NCBI RefSeq assembly: GCF_902459465.1
Contig: NC_047071.1
Span: 9,998,002-10,062,001 of the forward strand
Source: Asterias rubens
Lineage: Eukaryota > Echinodermata > Asteroidea > Forcipulatida > Asteriidae
Direction: 5' to 3'
Length of the DNA stretch: 64,000 nucleotides
Each line of letters opens with the position of its first letter. The stretch's first letter is position 1. Under the pieces are notes generated by a model that did not search any database, was not told where the DNA came from, and saw only the letters and a list, made by a program, of their open reading frames with translations. Below, in pieces: positions 23,311 to 60,448 of this stretch. A program made the translations under genes and the position numbers.

Positions 23311-23789
23311 GTGAAAACGAAAATACAACTTTAAACACGAGGCCCTCTAGAACCCAGGAAACACCTTCATAAAAAAAATAATTTGGTGAGGAAAAAAACA
23401 ACATCATTATGCCCATTATTGCCGTAGTGTCACAGGATCCCATTTGTTCACCTTTGTCTTTAAAGGAAGGCCCACAATGTAATAGTTCTTATGATTTTCA
23501 TTGCACAACATTCCCACAATGTATAGCCCTTGTACGCCCAGCGTTACGTTGTGGTGGTACTGCCTTTGTTATTGTTTTAAAGACAGGCCTATAATACAAA
23601 TTGAATAGTGTACAATAAAACATCGAAAGCCCTTGTAACAGTCTACATATTAACATAGCACAGTATTTCATATTTGTTTGGCCCAATTCACAGCAACAGC
23701 AGCTGTGATCCATGCAGCTGGTTTGACAGGATGATTGGTTGCCTCACAAAAACAAGTACCTGTTCTAAGGCCAAAGTCAATCACATTAT

Positions 23790-24340
23790 CAGACGGAATT
23801 TATGGATTTTGAAAACTAATGAACGAACACATTTTCAGCCAGGAATCTATAGATGCTCTTTGGCTATGTGTCAATATAGAACTTATGGATTTTGAAAAAA
23901 CATTAACAAACACATTGTTAAGCCTATAAATAGCATTGTCCTGATGCGGAGTTTATGGATTTTGGAAAACATTAAAGAGTCACACCATCAGCCGGAATTT
24001 ATAACAATCCCATTTTGGCTACGACGTTTCAATACGGAAATTGAAGAAACACATTATCAGCCGGAATCTGTAATAGTAGGCCGAGTGGCCCTGTTTCAAG
24101 ACGGAATTTATATCAAATACCGTCATTTAGCTACGTGCTACAATACGGAACTTATGGGTTTGGAAAAACATAAACAAAACACACATTATTAACCGGAGTC
24201 AATAAAAATGTAATTTGCCTATTATTTAAAATGGAAGTTATGGATCTTGAAATCGAAGAAACATATTAACAGCCGGAATCTATAATAATTCAATTTTGGG
24301 TAATGTTTCAACACGGAACTTATAGATTTTGACAGAACCC
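23790..24340 (+). repeat. Degenerate tandem array, unit about 90 bp
   Basis: Five to six units of GGAATTTATGGATTTTGAAA, ACACATTATCAGCCGGAATC and TTTTGGCTACGTTTCAATAC. Confidence 0.7.
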
Positions 24341-24716
24341 AAAGGACTGGACAGTACCTTTAGTAATTGTCAAAGACCAGTCTCTTTTGGTGTATCTCAA
24401 CATGTGCATAAAATAACAAACCTTTGGAAATTTGAGCTCAATCGGTCGTCGAAGTTGCGAGAGAAAACAATGGAAGAAAAATACCCTTGTCGCACAAGTT
24501 GTGTGCTTTCGGATAATTGATTCTACACCTCAGCTGAGGTCGCGAAATCAATTCAAATAATTATTTTAGTGAACAAAATTCTCAAAAACTACGTTACTTT
24601 AGAGGGAGCCGTTTCTCGCGGTGTTTTATACAGTCAACAGCTCTCCTTTTCTCGTTACCAAGTAAGTGTCTATGCTAGTTTTGAGTAATTACAAAATAGT
24701 GTCCAGTGTCTTTTAA
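24341..24716 (+). mobile_element. TTAA MITE
   Basis: Right TTAA at 24713 after AATAGTGTCCAGTGTCTT; hairpin shortened to CACCTCAGCTGAGGTCGCG. It sits at the end of the 90-bp array. Confidence 0.7.
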
Positions 24717-26077
24717 GACAAACAACTTTTGTTTACAATTGACTTAAAAAAGAAAAGTCCCGCAGTGACAGAATTGATGTGTTGATTTAAACCACCCCAG
24801 GTGTTGCAGTGATTGTTCATCAAAAGACGACATCGTTTTGATCCAAGTTCGATGATTCTGTTCAATAATGTATCAACATATGAATCAACTAAAAAAGTAA
24901 GTAATATTAATTTTTTGTGTAAATATTTGTAAATTACGAATCCACTTTGTGGACCACTAAAAGCGAAACATCACAATTTGGATGTAAAGCATCCAGTTTC
25001 AAACTTTACAAACCGGCTTACCAGTAATCTTATTTGGCTTGCTTATGTTTAGAAGAACATACGGAAGCAAATAAAAAGTGTATCATAATAATCAAGAGTA
25101 TTAAAAATGCAAATAATATACATAATTTTTGTGGAACCATTCTAGTGTTTAAATCCTTATGTATAATTGTAGATATATAACCGTGTGCAAGTAAACTAAC
25201 ATGTGAAAATATCATTTCAAAAGGTAGTTGCGCTTATTGGTCAATCGCCGAAAAACCGGAGCGAATACGTCTACGCAGGAACAATAATCCCTTATTATAC
25301 TTATTCTTTTTTATCACGATGAAGAAATTACTTAATGACCAAGCACAGTAAGTTCCTTGAAAAGAACAAGTCATCTGACTGAATTGTCGTAGTTAAAAGA
25401 TGCTAATTAACGAAATGAGTTAATGTGAAAAAAATAATAATGTGGTCGCGTTTTTTTTTTAATTTTATTTTTTTTACATTTATATAGGCCTATCGCCAAA
25501 AAAGCAGAGCGAATATATTCAGGCAGGAATAATAATCACTGAAATACACAACATGATGATAGTTACTGCATGCAGTGAAGTACCAGCCACGTTACTGTGT
25601 ACCCATAGAGCAAGGACCACTTGTTCTATGGTGTAACTGTTACGTTTACTCACCTGCAGCAGTAGGGATAGCTGAAAGGACCCCAAAGCGATGCCTCCTT
25701 AAACCCAAAGCGATGTCTCCTTCCTTGTACCTATCTGCCCTCAAGTATCTGTGTCTGTGGCGACTATAAATTATGCTCAGTAACTTCCAGCCTGATATAT
25801 AGGCTACAGTTCGACTAATGTCGCAGTATATAGTCAGATAACTACGAACCTCAAACGTCTATCTCGCGTAATATAGGCCTGCTTCATTGGATGACTCTCA
25901 TTGTCACGTGAGCCAATCAGAGAACACCCTTGAGGCACCTATAATTTATATGCAAGTTGAATTATTGTATTATTAATTTGCAGAGGCCAGAACACAGATC
26001 TCTTTTCTGTATCATTTTACTTTCGTTAGCGTTTTTCTTAGGATGGGTGTGCAGGGAATGGATGGGGGGGGGGGGGT
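24717..26077. other. No gene I can support
   Basis: A short repeat pair (CAATCGCCGAAAAACCGGAG, 25242; CTATCGCCAAAAAAGCAGAG, 25487). A weak exon-like stretch on the minus strand ends at a good donor near 25660 (CTGCAG|GTGAGT) but could not be assigned to a gene. Confidence 0.35.
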
Positions 26078-26540
26078 TCCGGTGTCAGATGCAATTATGC
26101 CGCCATGCAATACTGTCCGCTCCGGACACTTTTGCATATGCCATCGTGTCAAAAACCGTCCGGCGGACATGTACATGACTGTACATGTTTGTGCGCGCGT
26201 AAGCGAGCGTGCATGCACTGAACCTACATAATATGCAGCATGAATATTCACGTATTTTATGATTGCAGCGAATACCAAACGGCCGAACATTTCCCATGTC
26301 ATTCATGGCATTCATGACATGCACTTAGCTTGTAAAAAAATAGCGAACGTGTTCCGTCGACTAAGGGCGTTTAATTTACTGCAAGGACGGTTTTGCACGG
26401 GGGCGGACACAATCGCATTATGCAGCAGCGTCCTGGCGGACACGATTGCATATGCAAACCGTCCGGCGGACATTATTGCATATGCAATAATGTCATCTGG
26501 ATAGTATTGCATAGAGGACATAATTGCATGCGACACCGGC
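26078..26540. mobile_element. GTCCGG-module palindromic element, copy 1
   Basis: Inverted ends CCGGTGTCAGATGCAATTAT and ATAATTGCATGCGACACCGG. The right third is a series of modules, TGCATATGCA joined by GTCCGGCGGACA, each itself a palindrome. Confidence 0.75.
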
Positions 26541-26543
26541 ACG

Positions 26544-26600
26544 TTAATCCAGAGGTCTTTGGTTCCAATCCCGCTCTAGTCCATTTGTCACTGATCAACT
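26544..26600 (+). mobile_element. SINE family C fragment
   Basis: TTAATCCAGAGGTCTTTGGT then TCCAATCCCGCTCTAGTC matches the 3' half of the tRNA-like unit at 32018-32090. Confidence 0.5.
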
Positions 26601-26754
26601 CAAAATCGGTGAAAATTTACCCAGTCAGGTGCTTCCCTTAAATTTATATTTAAAAAATCTCCACGTGCAAAGGAGTTGTAGGCTTCTGAAATCCGGCATA
26701 AATAAAAGTTACATTCCAATTTGTTTTAGTGAACCATAGTTACATTCCAATTTG

Positions 26755-26902
26755 TTAAAGGCACTTAACACGTCTTGTAATTGTCAAAGACCAGTCTTTT
26801 CACTTGGTGTGTCCCAACATAAGCATACAAGAATCTGAGCTCAATTGGTCGTGGAAGTTGCGTGAAAATGATGAAAGAAAAAAAAACACCCTTGTTGGAC
26901 GA
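26755..26902 (+). mobile_element. TTAA MITE, 5' half, running into a minisatellite
   Basis: TTAA at 26755, AGGCACTTAACACGTCTTG, then typical interior to ACACCCTTGTTGGACGAG, where the 19-bp array takes over. Confidence 0.7.
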
Positions 26903-27486
26903 GTTTGTGTGCTTGCAGATAGTTTGTGTGCTTTCAGATAGTCTGTGTGTTTTCAGATAGTTTGTGTGCTTCAGATAGTCTGTGTGTTTTCAGATAGTAT
27001 GTGTGCTTTCAGATAGTCTGTGTGCTTTCAGATAGTCTGTGTGTTTTCAGATAGTTTGTGTGCTTTCAGATAGTTTGTGTGCTTGCAGATAGTTTGTGTG
27101 CTTTCAGATAGTCTGTGTGTTTTCAGATAGTTTGTGTGCTTTCAGATAGTTTGTGTGTTTTCAGATAGTTTGTGTGCTTTCAGATAGTTTGTGTGCTTTC
27201 AGATAGTCTGTGTGTTTTCAGATAGTTTGTGTGCTTTCAGATAGTTTGTGTGCTTTCAGATAGTCTGTGTGCTTTCAGATAGTCTGTGTGCTTTCAGATA
27301 GTCTGTGTGTTTTCAGATAGTTTGTGTGCTTTCAGATAGTTTGTGTGCTTTCAGATAGTCTGTGTGCTTTCAGATAGTCTGTGTGTTTTCAGATAGTTTG
27401 TGTGCTTTCAGATAGTTCGTGTGCTTTCAGATAGTCTGTGTGTTTTCAGATAGTTTGTGTGCTTTCAGATAGTTCATGTGCTTTCA
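26903..27486 (+). repeat. 19-bp minisatellite, about 30 units
   Basis: Unit TTTGTGTGCTTTCAGATAG, with alternation of TTTGTG/TCTGTG and GCTTTC/GTTTTC variants, so higher-order units exist. The unit equals an internal MITE segment (GTTGTGTGCTTTCAGATGC). Confidence 0.95.
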
Positions 27487-27715
27487 TTCACGAGCCTCGA
27501 AGTGTGACGTAAGATGTTCAGGGTATCACAAATGAGACCGAATAGTGATGTCTTTTTTTTTTTTAATACAAGACGTCAACAAAAAAGCTGTCAACTAAGC
27601 TGTGCATTTTAGGTTAAACAAACAAAAATAAAGCGGACATTCAAAGAGTTCGGGCCTAGATTTCAATATGTCATCCAATGAATATACGTTTACGTGTAAA
27701 GAAAATTTTACATGA

Positions 27716-28036
27716 CTGCACTATTGGAAAGTAGGAGTAATGAAAGAGGTTGATAGTATAAAACATTGTGAGAAACAGCTCCCTCTGAAGTGACGTAGTT
27801 TTCGCGAAAGAAGTAATTTTTCACGAATTTGATTTCGAGACCTCATACTTAGATTTTGAGGTCCGGAAATCAAGCATCTGAAAGCAAACAACTTCGTGTG
27901 AACACGGAGGTAGGATTTACCTCCATGGTGTGACAACGGTTTTTCCCCTTCGATTCTATCTCGCAACTTCGACGACAAATGAGTTCAGATTTTTCACAGG
28001 TTTGTTGGTTTGTGTACAAAATTATGTTGAGATACC
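27716..28036 (-). mobile_element. TTAA MITE, reverse
   Basis: Keeps GTATAAAACATTGTGAGAAA, the hairpin TTTCGAGACCTCATAC / TTTTGAGGTCCGGAAATC and a 20-bp insertion near 27905; left end lost. Confidence 0.65.
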
Positions 28037-28046
28037 CCTGGGCCAA

Positions 28047-28190
28047 ATTTCATAGCGCTGCTTAGCGACCGATTTTGTGTTTACTTTATAATTTCTATTT
28101 CATAGCGCTGCTAACCGTTAGCACACGAAAAGGCGCTAACCTTCCGGTGCTTACCGCTCGAACATAATTAACGCCACAATGCAAATCCGC
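28047..28190. mobile_element. Palindromic MITE remnant (GGGCCAAATTTCATAGCGCTGC)
   Basis: Two related halves, CATAGCGCTGCTTAGCGACC and CATAGCGCTGCTAACCGTTA; related to 43310-43410. Confidence 0.5.
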
Positions 28191-28587
28191 GGTAAACATG
28201 CAATATGGCCGCCCAATTTTTTTTTGGCGTTGTGACCATAGCCACTTCCGAAGTCATTTTATCCGGAAACGACACTGCGCGTCTCTTCACAGGGATCGTT
28301 CACAAGAAACAAAAATGGAATACATCCGAGATGCATTAATAATAATTATCACAATATTGCCCAAAGCGATAATATGTCCGTAACCTTGAAACATGTCAGA
28401 GCTTTCGGCAAAGCTTTAAGATTTGAATTCATTCGAATCAACTGCTTGACGTGTGTAATCCCTAGACACGGGCAATTAGGTATTCACACATTTTATAGCA
28501 CAGTCGCGTGAGGGCCGGCCATGAGCTGACCACATCTTAACGCACTAATGGTCAGCTCATAGGCCTATGGCTGGACCATACCACACG

Positions 28588-28797
28588 TCCTAGAGGGGGT
28601 GTCATTCAACAGTGCTCATGTGGACACTGGTCAGTCGGTTGGATTAGGAGTGTGCCGGTATCAGATGCAATTGTGTCCGCCATGCAATACTGTCCTTAGA
28701 GGGGGTGTCATTCAACAGTGCTCATGTGGACACTGGTCAGTCGGTTAGATTAGGTGTGTGCTGATATCAGATGCAATTGTGTCCGCCATGCAATACC
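28588..28797 (+). repeat. Tandem duplication of about 105 bp
   Basis: TAGAGGGGGTGTCATTCAAC to CATGCAATACTGTCC is repeated once with few changes. It spans the left end of the GTCCGG element copy 2. Confidence 0.85.
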
Positions 28798-29250
28798 AGC
28801 CGCTCCGGACACTTTTGCATATGTCAGGGGCTATGCAAAAACCGTCCGATGGACATGTACATGACTGTACATGTATTTGCGCGCGTAAGCGAGCGAGCAT
28901 GCACTGAACCTACGTATATGCAGCATGAATATTCACGTATGTTATGATTGCAGCGAATATCCAACGGCCGAACATTTCCCATGTCATTCATAACATGCAC
29001 TTAGCTTGTAAAAAAAAAGGCGAATGTGTTCCGTCGACTAATGGCGTTTAATTTACTGCAAGGACGGTTTTGCACGAGGGCGGACACAACTGCATATGCA
29101 AATGTGTCCGGACGGACACAATTGCATTATGCAGCAGCGTCTGGGCGGACACGATTGCATATGCAAATTCGTCCGGAGGACATTATTGCATATGCAATAC
29201 TGTCCTCCGGATAGTATTGCATAGCGAACATAATTGCATGCGACACCGGC
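28655..29250. mobile_element. GTCCGG-module palindromic element, copy 2
   Basis: Left end CCGGTATCAGATGCAATTGT (doubled by the tandem duplication), right end CATAATTGCATGCGACACCG. Module run at 29085-29230. Confidence 0.75.
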
Positions 29251-30480
29251 AAACTCTACCAGTATATCCTCAGTGTATCTGTTGTTGCTATTTTTGCTCA
29301 TGTTTTTATATTTTTTTATTCTGCATTTTAATGTCTTTTGGCGGTCTGAAACAGTGTTAAAATTATTAGAAATACATTTAAGTTAAGTTAAGTTAAAATT
29401 GGTATGTCTTTTTGTCAGTGGTATGAGTCTAAATATATAATACAATAGTGAATGCAACAAACAAGCTGAAAATTAACCTAGGCAAAACCTGGTCACTCTG
29501 GGGCAAATGAAAATGCAAAACAAAACCTCTCCTACCGATGGAAAAAAACAAAAAAACTATGACAATGTACCGTTGGGATACAACAACAAACCCCCCTATA
29601 TTTCAAAACATAATGACAAAATTAGTTTTATACAATTTTCTCCATGTTACATCATCACCTCTTGTTATGATTTAGTTTGTGCTTGTATCTGTCGCAGGGG
29701 AAATTATTGGAACGCAGCTAACATACGGTGCCGGTACCAGGGAAATCTGTAACCTCCTCTCCATGGGAAAATAAAGATGAGCTGAAAGGAAAGTTTCAAA
29801 AGAGGGCGCTATCAGAAGTAGTTTGTACACAGTTCACCGTATGGTGTGTGTGTGGGGGGGGGGGGGTTATAGAATCTCTACGATGGACAGATTCTCCTGC
29901 AAGTCCTGCCACACCGTCAATCATACCATTTAGGAAGAAACTTAAGTAAAAAGTAAATGTGCGGGTACAACCATCTCCTTTGTGTGGGAGTGTTGGCTCT
30001 TTACAAGAGCCGGGTGTTGTCTGGATGTTTCTGCTCGTATAATCTGCTCGTCTTCATCACACGTGGCTGTACCCGCAAGTTTTGTTTATGGTTTCTTTCT
30101 TTTTATCTACACCATTCAAAGCTTCATAATTAAATTGTATAACGGCTAGTAAACACATGTAATGTGTTATATTTGGCAACAACACGCATACCACGAGCAA
30201 TCAGCTGGATGTATACATTAAATGGAACAGATGGATTACTCACACTGCGACGTATCGGAAATTGTTTTGAAAGTTACAGTTAACATTATTCCAAGCATTT
30301 AATCTTGGCAGGTTTTTTTTGTTCCATATGCAAATTGTTTTGTTTTCACTAACGCACTGTAGTTGTTTCAACACATAAACAACTCTTTTAAAATTTTATA
30401 AGGTACTTTTTAACTGCAATTGGTATGTAGAGAATGGAAGACAGTGATGCCCTTTTAACGATGATTACAAATCAAGCACT
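29251..30480. other. No gene seen
   Basis: A (AAGTT)n short tail near 29370-29393, a poly-G run at 29853-29866, and a small palindrome at 29957-30082 (TGCGGGTACAACCA / TGGCTGTACCCGCA). Confidence 0.4.
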
Positions 30481-30812
30481 TTAAAGTACACTATTGGTAA
30501 TTGTCAAAGACCAGTCTACTCACTTGGTGTTTCTCAACATTATGCACAAAATAACAAACCTGTGAAAACTTGAACTCAATTGGTCGTCGAAGTTGCGAGA
30601 TAATAATGGAAGAAAGAACACTCTTGTCACACGAAGTTGCGTGCTTTTAGATGCTTGATTTCTGGACCTCAAAATCTAATTCTGAGGTCTCGAAATCAAA
30701 TTCGTGGAAAATTACTTCGTTCTCGAAAAACGTTACTTCATAGGGAGCCATTTCTCACAACGTCTTTTATTATCAACCTCTCCCATTACTCGAATACCAA
30801 GTGAGGTTTTTG
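30481..30812 (+). mobile_element. TTAA MITE, right end lost
   Basis: TTAA at 30481, GTACACTATTGGTAATTG, hairpin TTTCTGGACCTCAAAATC / TGAGGTCTCGAAATC. It ends in CCAAGTGAGGTTTT about 560 bp before the AMT TATA box. Confidence 0.7.
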
Positions 30813-31375
30813 GAAATCTGCCCTGAGATTTTGTCCTCCATATTATGGGAAAGTTTTATGGCTGGATGAAGATGATTCAAAAGAGGGCGTTATCAAAAGA
30901 GGGTGTGTAGGTATTACATGTCTTTGGTGTGTACACAGCTCGCCGTATGGGAACAGAATCTCCTACCACAGCGGCACCGAATCTTCAACTAGAAAAGTCT
31001 CATTAATTGCGCTTCACAACAGTGACGTCATGCATCATCACCACAAGAGGCGTGTTTATGGCGCATAGCCCATGTATAAAAATGTTATTACCGAGGCTCA
31101 ATACGCTGGTATGCTATAAGACCATTCTGATCATGTCTTAGGTATCAAACGGGTATACCAGTATCTCAATACTCAAAATTAATCTGTGATGGACAAGTGA
31201 TACCAATCGCTGCCCGGGTGTCACACACAACTCAATCTTGCTCCTGTAGTCGCCGTCGTTTGTTGCTTATCACACGTCAAACCCAACAAATAAAATGTAC
31301 GGTGTTGGGATTCGCATTGGATGTAGAACAACAGAGATTACCAACCGTGTTTAGATGTGAACTGTCTCCTTCGTC

Positions 31376-31383
31376 TATAAAAA
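31376..31383 (+). promoter_or_regulatory. Putative TATA box of the AMT gene
   Basis: TATAAAAA lies 77 bp upstream of the AMT start codon. Initiation about 30 bp downstream would leave a 5' UTR of roughly 45-50 nt with no upstream ATG in it. Inference from motif and position only. Confidence 0.5.
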
Positions 31384-31459
31384 CCTAAAGAGGTCTTCAG
31401 TGTACCTCCTTGTCCAAGTCTACGAGATCTTCAGGTGTTTGTTAACTTCCTTGTCCAAC

Positions 31460-58783
<27,324 letters not shown>

Positions 58784-58884
58784 ACATCCACAATAATCAT
58801 AAACATTGACTGGCTCAAACTTGACCCTAGTGACCAATCAGAGCTGAAGATGTTTTGATGCAGTTCTCATTGATTGAAGCTGCA

Positions 58885-58890
58885 AATAAA
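58885..58890 (+). terminator. Polyadenylation signal of the AMT gene
   Basis: AATAAA 102 nt after the AMT stop codon, followed by a T-rich stretch starting about 10 nt downstream. Confidence 0.65.
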
Positions 58891-59055
58891 ATGTATTATC
58901 TTTTTTTAAATCAATTTTCTCAACTTTGTAAAAAAAAAAGGACTCAAGTTGGTCTAAGAGAGAACATGTTTTGTATGATATTTTTTTTCTCCACCTTGCA
59001 AGTTAACTTACTGATGGTATAGCGAAGGGCACGATGTTGGGATGAACATTGGAGG

Positions 59056-59337
59056 TTAAAGGGAACGTACACCTTTAGTTTTTGGAATCTTATATTATAA
59101 TTGTAAATAAAATATATACAACAAAACTACCCTGTGAAGTTTTCATGAGAAAAGGTGGTAGCATTTTGAGATATTGTCGAAAATCTGCAGCGGTCAACTC
59201 GTCATTGGAATACACAATCTTCTCAAGTTCAAAGTGAAATGATTCTCAAAAAGCGTCACAACCAATTCAAGGTGAGCAAGTAACTTTTTGTTGCTAGCAA
59301 TTTTAGGAGTGATAACTAAACGTATACCTTCCCTAAA
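59056..59337. mobile_element. MITE between the convergent genes
   Basis: TTAAAGGGAACGTACACCTT and TAGTTTTT mirrored by AACTAAACGTATACCTTCCCT. Confidence 0.6.
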
Positions 59338-59774
59338 CTTACTGAATGTGTACCACAAGGCACTACGGTATGACCTAACATATTTATTTTGTATAAACTA
59401 ATATGAAAACGTGTTTGATTCTACATTTTTTCCCCGACGAGACGAGATTGTTGTCAGATGAATTTGTAATTTTGCAGGAAGTTAGAGAGTGAACTACCGT
59501 TTGTAGACTTTACCAAATCGTGAAAATTTTCCATTATTTAAAAATAATGTTGGTTGTGACCAATCAGCAATGTAGATTCAAGTTCACTGGAAGATAACTG
59601 TTGTAATATCAAACTTTGTAAACAGCTCGTTAAAACCTTAAAACGGACTAAATTCAAATTTGTTTTTAGTAATTCACCCCCAATTATCACTTTTTTTCCC
59701 AAAATTAATTAATTATACCAATTAAATTTTGGTAGTGTGCTCACACAAAAGTTAACAGTAGTATTTTATCTAGT

Positions 59775-59990
59775 AAGTCTGCTGCCACCTAGTTTTCCAA
59801 AGTCTCCCAGTATTCTCTTACTACGAGTGTGTTAGTGCAAAGGTGCACACGGAAAAAAAAGTGAAGTAGTGTTTGTATCTATATAAATTTGTTTATCTAT
59901 AATCATTTATCATTATCTTCAAACGGTGTAAATTTAATTTAAATCTGTGCACATTGTGTTTTCTGTTACAAAAAGTAACCAAATCCTTTA
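59775..59990. mobile_element. Solo MITE ends
   Basis: CTGCTGCCACCTAGTTTTCC (family of 55318) at 59780, and TTATCATTATCTTCAAACGG (family of 39107) at about 59907. Confidence 0.5.
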
Positions 59991-60006
59991 ATGTTCTTAA
60001 ATAAAA

Positions 60007-60012
60007 TTTATT
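60007..60012 (-). terminator. Candidate polyadenylation signal of the oxidase gene
   Basis: AATAAA on the minus strand, 189 nt after the stop codon. It is the nearest AATAAA I see in that direction. Confidence 0.5.
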
Positions 60013-60200
60013 TTAACTAATATCATTGTAAGAACTCATACAAACTGGGTTTGTAACCTATGACTGCAACCACAAACAGTATATTTAATAACATGACTAA
60101 ATAGTAATTGTGCAAAACTATTTAACATCAAGTTTGTTTGTACATAAAGTTAATAATTATCATAAGGGAAAATAAGGCGTGGTCCATTTCCAAGACATTC

Positions 60201-60448
60201 TTACAACTTTGCAGGCTGCGTGACGTAGCGAGCTTTCAATTTTTCCCTTGGGATATCCATATTCCATTTATCGTCCCCTCCGATCATGTTAGCTGCTATC
60301 CTCCCTATCTCATCGGACATCATCGCTCCAAACCCGTATCCACCAACCGCAAGGCCCAATCTGGGCGATACCATATCGCAATAGGGGAGAGATGTGGATG
60401 TTCGGGAACATGCGCACGTTTCAGACTGCACCGAGAGTGGGGTGATTC
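60201..60448 (-). CDS. Oxidase terminal exon with peroxisomal signal
   Basis: Acceptor TTTGTGCTATAG. It begins GITPLSVQSETCACSRTS and ends KLKARYVTQPAKL-stop. AKL fits the PTS1 consensus [SAC]-[KRH]-[LM]. Confidence 0.9.

Noticed and set aside
25575..25790. Possible exon; a minus-strand stretch ends CTGCTGCAG|GTGAGTAAAC
   Set aside because: The donor is good but I find no partner exon or recognisable protein; it contains a short internal duplication (CCAAAGCGATG). It could be a 5' UTR exon of the GPCR, which I cannot support.
26012..26641. Cluster of overlapping frames on both strands
   Set aside because: Produced by the palindromic modules of the GTCCGG element; the same frames recur at 29053-29360 and 61245-61601 with the element.
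26903..27486. CRISPR-like array
   Set aside because: Units are contiguous 19-mers without unique spacers, in animal DNA.
31400..31459. Earlier in-frame start for the AMT protein
   Set aside because: No ATG upstream in that frame (only an alternative start codon), weaker context, and the added residues do not resemble the family.
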